Positions 1 to 8,352 of a stretch of DNA of 34,766 bases are shown in pieces. The position numbers and the translations under genes are program-made. Origin of the DNA: Candidatus Binatus sp. Lineage in GTDB: Bacteria > Desulfobacterota > Binatia > Binatales > Binataceae. Numbering within the stretch: position 1 is the first letter of the stretch; the number at the start of each line of letters is the position of its first letter. The stretch is from the NCBI RefSeq assembly GCF_030646925.1, contig NZ_JAUSKL010000012.1:1-34766 (forward strand), in the 5' to 3' direction. The notes below the pieces were generated by a model. That model was not told the DNA's origin and ran no database searches. It saw only the letters and a program-made list of their open reading frames with translations.

Positions 1-89
1 CACGAATCCTCGTCGGGAAACATCCGGTCGAATTGAAAGACCGTCATTTGCGGCGTGAACTTGGGGGCGCGGGCTTCCTTGTTCCTCAT
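1..89 (-). CDS. IS1595-like transposase, N-terminal part (cut by window edge)
   Basis: Reading the minus strand from ATG at 89 gives 29 residues that run off the window. They contain FQFDRMFPDEDS, which resembles the first conserved segment of IS1595-family transposases, where an (E/Q)F...FPD(E/D)..C stretch precedes the zinc-finger CPxC region. The frame is open to the edge. No clear Shine-Dalgarno site is seen, and the 30-40 bases upstream are AT-rich, as expected near an IS end. The catalytic part lies outside the window, so the family call rests on a short motif only. It could instead be a remnant with no catalytic part left. Confidence 0.5.
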   Translation of the reverse strand, partial: MRNKEARAPKFTPQMTVFQFDRMFPDEDS

Positions 90-150
90 GAAAATAAATG
101 TAGCGCGAATATGCGTCCTAGTCAAGTAGTGCATACTCGCCCAACGAAGC

Positions 151-269
151 GGGCGAGGCAAAGAGGCGGCGGGCGAAGCGAGCAAAGGCCGCTCCTCATC
201 GCTTCTGCCGAGTCTCGGCCTCGCCGCGCTACGCAAAGAAGCGGGGGCGAGGCAAAGAGGCGGCGGGCG
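151..269. repeat. Pair of 25-base direct repeats upstream of mdh
   Basis: The 25 bases at 151-175 recur identically at 245-269, 94 bases apart start to start. Both begin gggcgaggcaaagaggcggc. Similarity continues a few bases upstream (gaagcg), where the second copy has two extra G. No spacer regularity or third copy suggests CRISPR. This looks like an intergenic repeat family or slippage-derived duplication beside an IS end. Confidence 0.7.
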
Positions 270-360
270 GATTTGCTTCACATCTGATCCCAACGCTGCT
301 ATTAAACAGCACGCTTTCTGAAGACTCGAAGTCCGGCTCGCGCTTGCGCGTTACTTAATC

Positions 361-390
361 TTGGCTTATTAACAAGTACGCGAATATTAG
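361..390 (+). promoter_or_regulatory. Candidate promoter for the mdh-sdh-suc operon
   Basis: TTGGCT (361-366) is followed after 18 bases by TATTAG (385-390). Each keeps four of six consensus bases, and the block is the AT-richest stretch ahead of mdh. This is a weak sigma-70-like match only. Confidence 0.25.
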
Positions 391-433
391 CTAGGCTTTC
401 AGATCGAAAAACACGGGAGACGAAAACGGCAGC

Positions 434-1378
434 GTGGCTCGAAAAAAAATTGCGTTTGTCGGAGCAGGGAACGTCGGCGCAACCTGCGCCCATCTGTGCT
501 TTCTGAACCGGCTCGGCGACATCGTGCTATACGACATTATCGACGGCCTGCCGCAGGGCAAGGCGCTCGACATGCTGGAATCGGCGCCGGTGCTCGGTAT
601 CGATTGTTCGGTGACCGGCACGATCGATATCAAGGGCATCGAGGGCGCGGACTGCTGCGTGGTGACGTCCGGATCGCCGCGTAAGCCCGGGATGAGCCGC
701 GACGACCTGCTGAAGATCAACGCGAAAGTCATGAACGACGTCGGCGTCGCGATCAAGCAGCATGCGCCGAATGCGTTCGTGATCGCGGTGACGAATCCGC
801 TCGACGCGATGGTCACGCAACTGAAGCGCGTGACCGGCTTCGCCAAGAATCGAATCGTGGGCCAGGCCGGCGTGCTCGATTCGGCGCGCTATCGCACCTT
901 CCTCGCGTCGGAACTCGGGGTGTCGGTCGAAAGCGTGTCGGCGATGGTGCTGGGCGGTCACGGCGACGACATGGTGCCGATTCGGAGCTATACCACGGTC
1001 GCGGGGCAGCCGATCGAAAAATTGATCGCGGCCGCGCGGCTCGATGAAATCGAAAAGCGCACCCGCACCGGCGGCGGCGAGATCGTCGAGTTGATGAAGA
1101 CCTCATCTTACTACGCGGCGGGCACCGCGGTGTACAAAATGGTCGAGGCATTCATCCTCGATCGCAAGCAGGTGCTGCCGTGCGCCGCGTATCTCGACGG
1201 AGAGTACGGCGTGAAAGGATTGTTCGCGGGCGTGCCGGTCGTGATCGGTGAGGGCGGTGTCGAGCGCGTGGTCGAAATCCAGCTCAATTCGGCGGAGAAA
1301 GCCGCTTTCGACACTTCGGTAGCGCACGTGCGTGAACTGGTCGATGCGATGGACAAGGTCATCGCAGCTAACAACTAG
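434..1378 (+). CDS. mdh: Malate dehydrogenase (LDH-like type)
   Basis: This enzyme oxidises malate to oxaloacetate with NAD in the TCA cycle. The 314-residue protein begins with a Rossmann GAGNVG motif near residue 10. It has the substrate-binding segment [13 protein letters not shown], whose Arg after SP marks a malate rather than a lactate enzyme. It also has VTNPLDAM and the catalytic GGHGDDMVP, with His176. Length and motifs match the LDH-like MDH family used by many deltaproteobacteria and Gram-positives. The start is GTG at 434, with GGGAGA about 13 bases upstream. It is the first gene of a run that continues into sdhC 20 bases later, so it is probably co-transcribed with the succinate dehydrogenase and succinyl-CoA synthetase genes. 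Nothing looks broken. Confidence 0.96.
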   Translation: MARKKIAFVGAGNVGATCAHLCFLNRLGDIVLYDIIDGLPQGKALDMLESAPVLGIDCSVTGTIDIKGIEGADCCVVTSGSPRKPGMSRDDLLKINAKVMNDVGVAIKQHAPNAFVIAVTNPLDAMVTQLKRVTGFAKNRIVGQAGVLDSARYRTFLASELGVSVESVSAMVLGGHGDDMVPIRSYTTVAGQPIEKLIAAARLDEIEKRTRTGGGEIVELMKTSSYYAAGTAVYKMVEAFILDRKQVLPCAAYLDGEYGVKGLFAGVPVVIGEGGVERVVEIQLNSAEKAAFDTSVAHVRELVDAMDKVIAANN

Positions 1379-1398
1379 AATCGCTCAGGATAAGGTCA

Positions 1399-2061
1399 AT
1401 GGCTGAACCAGGTGCAATCGCAGCTCCTGTCGCGGGAGCAACCATGAGCGCGGACGAGCGGCACTGGCTGCTCCGCCGGCTGCATTCGCTGTCGGGGATC
1501 GTCCCGATCGGCGGCTTTCTGCTGTTCCACATCTTCGAAAACGCTTTCGTGCTGCGCGGCAGCGAAGTGTGGTGGAAGGAGACCGAATTCACGCGCGGAC
1601 TGCCGTTTCAGATCGCGGTCGAGGCGGCCGTGCTGTGGATTCCGATTCTGTATCACGCCATCTACGGCCTGATAATCACGGCGACGGCGCAGCCCAACGA
1701 TTATCCGTATGCGCGCAATTACCAGTACACGATGCAGCGCATCACCGGGATACTGGCGTTCCTGTTCATCGGCTTTCACGTCTTCTCGACGCGCATCTTC
1801 TATTACGCCACCGGCACCGAGACCAGCTACGAGCGGATGCATTCGTTCATGATCGACCCGGTGTATTTGACGATCTACGTCGTCGGGACGCTGGCCTGCG
1901 TCTATCACCTTACCAACGGCATCTACACATTTTCGATCACGTGGGGACTCGCGGTGGGTCCTCGAGCGCAACGAATGGTTAATCGCGCGTGTATCGCGCT
2001 GGGCCTGATTCTCGCGATTGCAAGCGTCGCCATCATGGTGGCGTTCCGCGCACCCGCTTAG
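1399..2061 (+). CDS. sdhC: Succinate dehydrogenase cytochrome b subunit (type B, di-haem)
   Basis: Membrane anchor of succinate:quinone oxidoreductase that carries electrons from the SdhAB arm to quinone. The 220-residue protein has five hydrophobic segments. It aligns well with the Bacillus subtilis single-subunit cytochrome b558 from residue 16 (MSADERHWLLRRLHSL) onward. All four expected haem-ligand histidines are present: His44 in LFHIF, His86 in LYHAIYG, His127 in GFHVF and His170 in VYHLTNG. No sdhD follows, as expected for type B enzymes. A second possible start is ATG 1444 (Met16), preceded by a good GGGAG, and this would match the Bacillus N terminus better. It sits between mdh and sdhA, with the sdhA start 10 bases after its stop. 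Confidence 0.95.
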   Translation: MAEPGAIAAPVAGATMSADERHWLLRRLHSLSGIVPIGGFLLFHIFENAFVLRGSEVWWKETEFTRGLPFQIAVEAAVLWIPILYHAIYGLIITATAQPNDYPYARNYQYTMQRITGILAFLFIGFHVFSTRIFYYATGTETSYERMHSFMIDPVYLTIYVVGTLACVYHLTNGIYTFSITWGLAVGPRAQRMVNRACIALGLILAIASVAIMVAFRAPA

Positions 2062-2071
2062 GAGAGTATCG

Positions 2072-3832
2072 ATGCCAGGTCGTCACATAATTGTTGGAGG
2101 CGGGCTTGCGGGTTTGACCGCGGCGATGAAACTCGCGGAGCACGGCGAATCGGTCGACGTGTTCTCGATCGTGCCGGTCAAGCGATCGCATTCGGTCTGC
2201 GCGCAAGGCGGAATCAACGGCGCCGTCAATACGAAAGGCGAGGGCGATTCGCCGATGATCCACTTCGACGACACCATCTACGGCGGCGACTTCCTCGCCA
2301 ATCAGCCGCCCGTCAAAGGGATGTGCGATGCGGCGCCGGCGATCATCTATCTGTTCGATCGGATGGGCGTGATGTTCAATCGCACCGCCGAGGGCCTGCT
2401 CGATTTTCGGCGGTTCGGCGGCACCAAGCATCATCGGACTGCGTTTGCCGGCGCAACCACGGGCCAGCAACTGCTCTACGCTCTGGACGAGCAAGTCCGG
2501 CGCTACGAAGTCGGCGGTCAGGTTCGCAAATTCGAAGGCTGGGAGATGCTTAGTATCGTGCAGGACGAATCGGGCGAATGCCGCGGTATCGTCGCGATCG
2601 ATACGCGCTCGCTCGAGATGCGCGCGTTTCCTGCCGACACCGTGTTGGTCGCGACCGGCGGCCCCGGCCTGGTGTACGGGCGCTCGACTCAGTCGCTGGT
2701 CAATACCGGCTCGGCCGCGAGCGCCGCCTATCAGCAAGGCGCGGTTTACGCCAACGGCGAGTTCATCCAGGTGCATCCGACTGCGGTGCCGGGCGAGGAC
2801 AAGAACCGGCTCATTTCCGAATCGATACGCGGCGAGGGCGGACGCGTCTGGACTTATCGCGAGGGCAAGCCCTGGTATTTTCTCGAAGAGATGTACCCGG
2901 CCTACGGCAATCTGGTGCCGCGCGATATCGCGACTCGGGCGATTCACAAGGTCGTGTTCGAGGACAAGCTCGGCATCGATGGCAATCCGCTGGTGTATCT
3001 CGACGTGAGCCATCTCGATCCTGTGGAATTGAATCGCAAGGTCGCGGGCGTGCTCGAAATTTACGAGAAGTTTGCCGGTCAGGATCCGCGCAAAGTTCCG
3101 ATGAAGATTTTCCCCTCGATGCACTACTCGATGGGCGGGCTGTGGGTTGACTACGATCAGCAGACCAACGTGCCCGGACTGTTTGCCGCCGGCGAATGCG
3201 AGTTCCAGTATCACGGCGCGAATCGGCTCGGTGCGAATTCGCTTTTATCGTGCGTGTACGGCGGCGATGTCGCCTCGCGCGCGATGGTCAATTACACGAA
3301 GTCGCACAAGAGTGATGCGTCTTCACGCATTTACGATTCCGAGCTGACCCGTCAGCGCGAGGATTTCGACAAGATCTTCAAAATGGACGGACCCGAGAAT
3401 GCCTTCGCGCTGTGGCGGCAACTCGGCGAGGTCATGACCGAGAACGTCACCGTCGTCCGCTACAATGACAAGCTGAAGCTCACCGACGACAAGATTCTCG
3501 AGTACAAGGATCGATGGGCTAGCATCGGGCTGAATGACAAGGGCAAGTGGGCCAACCAGGAAGTGCTGTTCGTGCGCCAGCTATGGAACATGTTCGAACT
3601 GGCGCGGCCGATCACGCTGGGCGCGCTCAATCGCAACGAATCGCGCGGCGCGCACTACAAGCCCGACTTCCCGGAGCGCGACGATCCTAATTTCATGAAA
3701 ACTACCATGGCGGCGTGGTCGTCCGACGGCCCGCGCTTCAGTTGGGAGCCGGTGGACGTGAGCTTGCTCAAGCCGCGCCCGCGCCGTTACGACGTCGAAA
3801 AATCCGCGACCGAAACCAAGACCGCCGCTTAG
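2072..3832 (+). CDS. sdhA: Succinate dehydrogenase flavoprotein subunit
   Basis: FAD-containing catalytic subunit that oxidises succinate to fumarate. The 586-residue protein has the same length as Bacillus subtilis SdhA and follows it closely throughout. The dinucleotide-binding GGGLAGLTAA lies near residues 9-18. His40 in RSHSVCAQGG is the residue that binds FAD covalently in this family. HPTAVPG and the GEGGRVW substrate segment follow, and AGECEFQYHGANRLGANSLL lies in the C-terminal half. The start ATG 2072 has an AGGAGA ribosome site overlapping the sdhC stop, and an in-frame start at 2018 would lie inside sdhC. The C-terminal tail after PRPRRYDVE is low in conservation. Confidence 0.97.
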   Translation: MPGRHIIVGGGLAGLTAAMKLAEHGESVDVFSIVPVKRSHSVCAQGGINGAVNTKGEGDSPMIHFDDTIYGGDFLANQPPVKGMCDAAPAIIYLFDRMGVMFNRTAEGLLDFRRFGGTKHHRTAFAGATTGQQLLYALDEQVRRYEVGGQVRKFEGWEMLSIVQDESGECRGIVAIDTRSLEMRAFPADTVLVATGGPGLVYGRSTQSLVNTGSAASAAYQQGAVYANGEFIQVHPTAVPGEDKNRLISESIRGEGGRVWTYREGKPWYFLEEMYPAYGNLVPRDIATRAIHKVVFEDKLGIDGNPLVYLDVSHLDPVELNRKVAGVLEIYEKFAGQDPRKVPMKIFPSMHYSMGGLWVDYDQQTNVPGLFAAGECEFQYHGANRLGANSLLSCVYGGDVASRAMVNYTKSHKSDASSRIYDSELTRQREDFDKIFKMDGPENAFALWRQLGEVMTENVTVVRYNDKLKLTDDKILEYKDRWASIGLNDKGKWANQEVLFVRQLWNMFELARPITLGALNRNESRGAHYKPDFPERDDPNFMKTTMAAWSSDGPRFSWEPVDVSLLKPRPRRYDVEKSATETKTAA

Positions 3833-3841
3833 GAGATTGGT

Positions 3842-4591
3842 GTGGCTGAACGTACGCAAATTCTCAGGGTGAAGCGGCAGGAAAATCCCAACTCGCAATC
3901 CTATTGGGAAGAGTTCGAGATTCCCTATCTGCCGCATCACAACGTCGTCTCGATGCTGATGGAAGTGCGGCGCAATCCGGTCACGCGCCAGGGCAAGCGC
4001 GTCGCGCCGGTGGTGTTCGATGCGAACTGCCTCGAAGAAGTCTGCGGCTCGTGCACGATGCTCATCGATGGACGGGTGCGGCAGGGATGCAGCCAGCTTG
4101 CCGACAGCCTCGGTTCGAGCGTCACCATCGAGCCGATGTCGAAATTTCCAGTCATCCGCGATCTGATGGTCGATCGGTCGAAGATGTTCGACGCGCTCAA
4201 GAAAGCGCACGCGTGGATTCCGATCGACGGCACTTACGATCTCGGACCGGGACCGCGCGTCGCCCCCGACGTCCAGCAACTTGCGTATTTGTTCTCGCGA
4301 TGCATGACGTGCGGATGCTGCCTCGAAGCGTGCCCGCAAGTTAATTCGCATTCGGAGTTCATGGGCGCCGCCGTGATCGGCCAAGTCTATCTGATGAGCC
4401 AGCATCCGACCGGCAAGATGAATCAGGATGAACGGCTGCAGGCGATGATGAGCGTCGGCGGTGTCGAGGATTGCGGCAATGCGCAGAACTGCGTCGAGGT
4501 CTGCCCCAAGGGTATCCCGCTCACAACGGCGATTGGCGCAGTCGGCCGTCAGACGTCGATCAAGTGGCTCCGCGACCTGTTTATGAAGTGA
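3842..4591 (+). CDS. sdhB: Succinate dehydrogenase iron-sulfur subunit
   Basis: Electron-transfer subunit linking SdhA flavin to the cytochrome b anchor. The 249-residue protein carries three cysteine clusters. CLEEVCGSC with a later RQGC binds the [2Fe-2S] centre, CMTCGCCLEACP belongs to the [4Fe-4S]/[3Fe-4S] ferredoxin fold, and CGNAQNCVEVCPKGIP completes that fold. The CLEEVCGSCTM segment is typical of type-B enzymes such as that of Bacillus. The start is GTG 3842, with AGGAGA overlapping the sdhA stop and a 9-base gap. It is the last gene of the sdhCAB trio, and an 83-base spacer with inverted repeats separates it from sucC. Confidence 0.97.
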   Translation: MAERTQILRVKRQENPNSQSYWEEFEIPYLPHHNVVSMLMEVRRNPVTRQGKRVAPVVFDANCLEEVCGSCTMLIDGRVRQGCSQLADSLGSSVTIEPMSKFPVIRDLMVDRSKMFDALKKAHAWIPIDGTYDLGPGPRVAPDVQQLAYLFSRCMTCGCCLEACPQVNSHSEFMGAAVIGQVYLMSQHPTGKMNQDERLQAMMSVGGVEDCGNAQNCVEVCPKGIPLTTAIGAVGRQTSIKWLRDLFMK

Positions 4592-4622
4592 CATCAGCGC
4601 TGTATTGATGTCATTGATGTCA
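4589..4622. promoter_or_regulatory. Inverted plus direct 8-base repeat between sdhB and sucC
   Basis: TGACATCA at 4589-4596 is the exact reverse complement of TGATGTCA at 4606-4613 (9-base loop). TGATGTCA then occurs again at 4615-4622. The first copy includes the sdhB stop codon. There is no T-run, so it is not an intrinsic terminator. It may be an operator, an RNA-processing hairpin or a partial attenuator that sets sdh versus suc levels. Confidence 0.5.
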
Positions 4623-4674
4623 TCCTGTACATCGAAGTCTTTCGATCGACGGCAAACGCCTGCCAGGTAGTTGA

Positions 4675-5838
4675 ATGAACATTCACGAGTTTCAAGCCAA
4701 ACAAATTCTCGGCCGCTTCGGCGCGCCGGTGCCCAAGGGTCAGGCGGCATCGACGCCCGACGAAGCTGCGTCCGCGTTCAAAGCGCTCGGCCAGCCAAAA
4801 GTCGTGGTCAAGGCGCAGATTCATGCCGGCGGCCGCGGCAAAGCCGGCGGCGTCAAACTGCTCTCGAGCGCCGACGAAGTCCGCGACTTCGCCGCCAAAC
4901 TGCTCGGCAAGCCGCTCGTCACGCATCAGACTGGGCCGGAAGGCCGCGTCGTCCGCCGCGTCTATATCGAAGAGGCGAGCCAGGTCGCGCGCGAGCTTTA
5001 CCTCGGGATGCTGGTCGATCGGAAGGCCGGCTGCGTCTCCGTGATCGCCAGCACCGAAGGCGGCATGGATATCGAGGAAGTCGCCGCCAAGACGCCCGAG
5101 AAAATTCTCACTGAACCGATCAATCCGCTGCTCGGCGTGTCGGGATTCCTCGCGCGCAAAATCGCATTTTCGCTCGGCCTCAAAGACAAGCAGATCGGCC
5201 AGTTCACGGCGCTGCTCTCGGCGCTCTACAAGGCGTTCATCGAAACGGACGCATCGCTGATCGAGATCAATCCGCTGGTCGTGACTGCCGACGGACGCGT
5301 GATTTGCCTCGACGCCAAGATGTCGTTCGACGACAACGGCCTGTTCCGTCATCCCGACATCCGCGAACTGCGCGACGCGAACGAGGAAGATCCCGCCGAG
5401 ACCGAGGCCGCCAAGTTCGACCTCAGCTACGTGCATCTCGACGGCAATATCGGATGCATGGTCAACGGCGCGGGCCTCGCGATGGCGACGATGGACATCG
5501 TGAAGATTTACGGCGCCGAGCCGGCGAATTTTCTCGACGTTGGCGGCGGCGCCAGCACTGAAAAAGTCGCCGCGGCGTTTCGCATCCTGCTTTCCGACAC
5601 ACGAGTCAAAGGCGTGCTGATCAACATCTTCGGCGGCATCATGCGATGCGACGTGCTCGCGCAAGGCGTCGTCGAAGCCGCGAAACAGGTCAAGCTGAGT
5701 GTGCCGCTGGTGGTTCGGATGGAAGGCACCAACGTCACCGAGGGCAAGAAGATTCTCGCCGATTCAGGCATCAAGGTAATCACCGCGAGCGACATGGCCG
5801 ACGCCGCGCGGCGCATCGTCAAGGAAATCGGCGCTTAG
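4675..5838 (+). CDS. sucC: Succinyl-CoA synthetase beta subunit (ADP/GDP-forming)
   Basis: Nucleotide-binding subunit of succinyl-CoA synthetase, which makes ATP or GTP in the TCA cycle together with SucD. The 387-residue protein starts [12 protein letters not shown] as typical family members do. An ATP-grasp domain covers roughly residues 1-235, with GRGKAGGVK near residue 55. The CoA-ligase-like domain follows, with [13 protein letters not shown] and [10 protein letters not shown]. Length matches E. coli SucC (388). ATG 4675 is chosen because it gives the family N terminus. It lies 83 bases after sdhB and 8 bases before sucD, so sucC and sucD are surely co-transcribed. Confidence 0.96.
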   Translation: MNIHEFQAKQILGRFGAPVPKGQAASTPDEAASAFKALGQPKVVVKAQIHAGGRGKAGGVKLLSSADEVRDFAAKLLGKPLVTHQTGPEGRVVRRVYIEEASQVARELYLGMLVDRKAGCVSVIASTEGGMDIEEVAAKTPEKILTEPINPLLGVSGFLARKIAFSLGLKDKQIGQFTALLSALYKAFIETDASLIEINPLVVTADGRVICLDAKMSFDDNGLFRHPDIRELRDANEEDPAETEAAKFDLSYVHLDGNIGCMVNGAGLAMATMDIVKIYGAEPANFLDVGGGASTEKVAAAFRILLSDTRVKGVLINIFGGIMRCDVLAQGVVEAAKQVKLSVPLVVRMEGTNVTEGKKILADSGIKVITASDMADAARRIVKEIGA

Positions 5839-5846
5839 GTTTTTTC

Positions 5847-6725
5847 ATGAGCATCCTGGTTAACAAGAATACCCGCGTACTCACGCAAGGAATCACCGGC
5901 GCGACCGGCCAGCTTCACACGCGCGCGTGCAAAGAATACGGCACGCAGATGGTCGGCGGCGTAGTGCCCGGCAAAGGCGGCACCGACTTCGAGGGTATCC
6001 CGATTTTCGACACCGTCGAGCAGGCGCGCAAAGCGACCGGCTGTGATGCGACCGTGATCTACGTACCACCCGCGTTTGCCGCCGACGCGATGCTCGAAGC
6101 GGTCGCAGCCGGCATCGAGCTGGTCATCTGCATCACCGAGGGCGTGCCGGTGCTCGACATGGTGAAAGTGAAGGCCTACATGGCGGGCACCAAGTCGCGC
6201 CTGATCGGACCGAACTGCCCAGGCATCATCACGCCGGGCGAATGCAAAATCGGCATTATGCCGGGGTACATCCACAAACCGGGCGACGTCGGCGTCGTGT
6301 CGCGCTCGGGCACGCTCACCTATGAGGCGGTGTTTCAACTGACGCAACTTGGAATCGGGCAATCGAGCTGTATCGGAATCGGCGGCGATCCAATCGTCGG
6401 GACGACCCATATCGACGCGCTGAAACTCTTCAATGAAGATCCAGCGACTCGCGCGGTGATCATGATCGGCGAGATCGGCGGAACGGCGGAGGAAGAGGCC
6501 GCGGAATATATAAAGCAAAACTTTAAGAAACCGGTGGTCGCTTTCATCGCCGGGCAGACTGCGCCGAAAGGGCGGCGGATGGGACATGCCGGTGCGATCA
6601 TCTCGGGCGGGCGAGGCACCGCGGCCGACAAAATCGCGGCGCTCAAGGCGGCTGGAATCGCGGTCGCGATGAGTCCCGCCGATCTCGGCACCACGATGCA
6701 ATCGCTGCTGCGGGGCAGGGCGTAA
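5847..6725 (+). CDS. sucD: Succinyl-CoA synthetase alpha subunit
   Basis: CoA-binding and phosphohistidine subunit of succinyl-CoA synthetase, partner of SucC. The 292-residue protein starts [18 protein letters not shown], followed by the CoA-binding Rossmann domain and a C-terminal flavodoxin-like ligase domain. The active-site histidine is His247 in RRMGHAGAI, essentially the same position as in E. coli. ATG 5847 is preferred over the longer frame starting inside sucC because it gives the conserved N terminus 8 bases after the sucC stop. Only 3 bases separate it from ndk. Confidence 0.96.
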   Translation: MSILVNKNTRVLTQGITGATGQLHTRACKEYGTQMVGGVVPGKGGTDFEGIPIFDTVEQARKATGCDATVIYVPPAFAADAMLEAVAAGIELVICITEGVPVLDMVKVKAYMAGTKSRLIGPNCPGIITPGECKIGIMPGYIHKPGDVGVVSRSGTLTYEAVFQLTQLGIGQSSCIGIGGDPIVGTTHIDALKLFNEDPATRAVIMIGEIGGTAEEEAAEYIKQNFKKPVVAFIAGQTAPKGRRMGHAGAIISGGRGTAADKIAALKAAGIAVAMSPADLGTTMQSLLRGRA

Positions 6726-6728
6726 GCG

Positions 6729-7145
6729 ATGGAACGTACATTTGCGATCGTGAAGCCCGACGCTGTGCGGCGCGGACTGACCGGCGACATATTGAAGCGC
6801 ATCGAGGCGTCGGGGTTGTCGATCATCGCGATGCGCAAGCTGCATCTGTCGCGCGCCGATGCCGAAACATTCTACGACGTGCACAAAGCCCGCCCGTTCT
6901 TCAGCGGCCTCTGCGATTACATGACGTCGGGTCCGGTCGTCGTGATGGTGCTGCAGGGCGAGAATGCGATCGCGCGATGGCGCGGGCTGATGGGCGCCAC
7001 GGATCCCAAGAAGGCCGACGCGGGCACGATTCGGCGCGACTACGGTATCGACGTCGAGCAGAATGCGACGCACGGCTCCGACGCGCCCGAAACCGCGGCG
7101 CAGGAAGTCGCATTTTTCTTCCCGAGCCGCGAGCTTTTGGAATAG
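6729..7145 (+). CDS. ndk: Nucleoside diphosphate kinase
   Basis: Transfers the gamma phosphate between nucleoside di- and triphosphates through a phosphohistidine. The 138-residue protein starts [13 protein letters not shown]. It contains ARPFFSGL and the active-site NATHGSD with His115, and the family length is about 140. It follows sucD by 3 bases. This pairing is biochemically sensible, because NTP made by succinyl-CoA synthetase can be equilibrated by Ndk. The Ndk next to SucCD is seen in several deltaproteobacterial-type operons. The protein looks intact. Confidence 0.97.
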   Translation: MERTFAIVKPDAVRRGLTGDILKRIEASGLSIIAMRKLHLSRADAETFYDVHKARPFFSGLCDYMTSGPVVVMVLQGENAIARWRGLMGATDPKKADAGTIRRDYGIDVEQNATHGSDAPETAAQEVAFFFPSRELLE

Positions 7146-7225
7146 CAATCGAACTGCCGCGCAAGCTCCGGGATTGTTGCGGCGGCGCCATTTGTCGCGA
7201 GCCTGCGTCAGCCGCGCGTTTCAAC

Positions 7226-7231
7226 TACAAT
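7226..7231 (+). promoter_or_regulatory. Possible -10 element just upstream of rlmN
   Basis: TACAAT at 7226-7231 keeps five of six bases of TATAAT and lies only 8 bases before the GTG proposed for rlmN. No convincing -35 is seen. If used, the transcript would start at or next to GTG 7240, giving a leaderless or very short-leader mRNA. Confidence 0.3.
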
Positions 7232-7239
7232 AGTCAGCC

Positions 7240-8334
7240 GTGAACGCAGACAGCGATACCGCCGAGCGATCGTCATCGATGCGCGACATGCGCGAGCTGA
7301 CGCTACGTGACATGCGCGAGCTGACGCTCGACGAGGTGCGCCAGATCGTCGTCGATTTTGGCGAGCGTGAATTTCGCGCGCGCCAGATCGTGCAGTGGCT
7401 CTATGCCCGCGGTGTCGAGTCGTTCGACGCGATGCTGGATCTACCCGCCACGCTGCGCGCTCATCTAAAGCAGAACTTCAGGATCGGGGTGCCGGCCGCG
7501 TCCGTCGTTTCGCGCGCGACCGACGGCACGCGAAAATTGCTGATTCGGCTGGCCGACGGCGAAGAGATCGAATCGGTGATCATTCCCGCCGAAGGACGCG
7601 TCACGCTCTGCATGTCGAGCCAGGTGGGATGCGCGATGGCGTGCGAGTTCTGCGCTACCGCCCGCATGGGGCTGCATCGCAACCTGACCGCGTCCGAGAT
7701 GCTCGGGCAGATTTTCGCGGCGCGCAGCGAACTCCTTCCCGGCGAGGAATTCACCAATTTCGTTTTCATGGGGATGGGCGAGCCACTCGCCAACTATCCG
7801 CGGCTGATTCAGACCTTGACGATCATGACGGCGGAGTGGGGGATGAACATCTCGCCGCGGCGCATTACCGTTTCGACCGTTGGCTTGATTCCCGCGATGG
7901 AGCGTCTGCTCGCGGAAATCCCGGTGAATCTCGCGGTCTCCCTGCACGCGACCACCAATGAACTTCGCAGCCGCCTCGCACCGATCAATCAGCGCTATCC
8001 GCTCGAGGACTTGATCGCCGCCTGCCGGAAACTGCCGATCAAGCGGCGCAATCGAATCATGTTCGAGTATGTGATGCTCGCCGGTGTGAACGATTCGATC
8101 GCCGATGCTCGCGGTCTGCTGAAACTGCTCGCGCCGCTGCGCGCCAAGATCAACCTGATATTTTACAATCCGTTCGACGGCTCGAACCTGCGCACCAGTC
8201 CGCGCGCCGCGGTCGAGGCCTTTCAAGCGATCCTCAAGAACGGTAACTTGACCGCTACCATTCGCGAAAGTCGAGGGCTGGATATCGCGGCGGCCTGCGG
8301 GCAGCTATACGCCGAGCAGCATCGCGCGACTTGA
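7240..8334 (+). CDS. rlmN: 23S rRNA / tRNA (adenine-C2)-methyltransferase, radical SAM
   Basis: Methylates C2 of A2503 in 23S rRNA and A37 in some tRNAs. The 364-residue protein has the radical-SAM cysteines Cys131, Cys135 and Cys138 in CAMACEFC. The family context TLCMSSQVGCAMACEFC, the SAM-binding GMGEPLANY and the methyl-carrier Cys353 in DIAAACGQL (E. coli Cys355) are all present. The first roughly 25 residues are not conserved and contain an 8-residue tandem duplication, with MRELTL present twice. An internal start at ATG 7279 or later is therefore possible. It opens a new transcription unit 94 bases after ndk and precedes mtnP by 18 bases. Confidence 0.95.
   Translation: MNADSDTAERSSSMRDMRELTLRDMRELTLDEVRQIVVDFGEREFRARQIVQWLYARGVESFDAMLDLPATLRAHLKQNFRIGVPAASVVSRATDGTRKLLIRLADGEEIESVIIPAEGRVTLCMSSQVGCAMACEFCATARMGLHRNLTASEMLGQIFAARSELLPGEEFTNFVFMGMGEPLANYPRLIQTLTIMTAEWGMNISPRRITVSTVGLIPAMERLLAEIPVNLAVSLHATTNELRSRLAPINQRYPLEDLIAACRKLPIKRRNRIMFEYVMLAGVNDSIADARGLLKLLAPLRAKINLIFYNPFDGSNLRTSPRAAVEAFQAILKNGNLTATIRESRGLDIAAACGQLYAEQHRAT
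7285..7328 (+). repeat. 24-base-period tandem duplication in the rlmN 5' end
   Basis: Twenty bases (gacatgcgcgagctgacgct) at 7285-7304 recur exactly at 7309-7328, in frame and one 8-codon unit apart. They encode DMRELTL twice. It appears to be a recent slippage event outside the conserved fold. Confidence 0.8.
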
Positions 8335-8352
8335 ACAGCGACAACATCACAG

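Larger units (their letters stand above)
90..433. other. Non-coding region between IS fragment and mdh
   Basis: No credible gene is seen in these 344 bases. The stretch holds a pair of 25-base direct repeats (151-175 and 245-269), a GC-rich low-complexity block around them, and an AT-richer part (300-420) just before mdh that probably carries its promoter. The open frame 33-287 has an arginine-rich translation typical of chance ORFs over such repeats. Confidence 0.6.

Noticed and set aside
151-269. CRISPR array
   Set aside because: Only two copies of the 25-base word, with unequal flanks and a long gap, and no cas genes.
33-287. 84-codon plus-strand ORF at the left edge
   Set aside because: It runs over the direct repeats with an Arg-rich, low-complexity product, and overlaps the more convincing minus-strand transposase start.
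2033-3214. 393-codon open frame on the minus strand
   Set aside because: It lies antisense to sdhA, whose protein is unmistakable. Long antisense frames are expected in this GC-rich codon usage, and the translation has no recognisable motif.
4589-4622. Intrinsic terminator after sdhB
   Set aside because: The hairpin is followed by no T-run.
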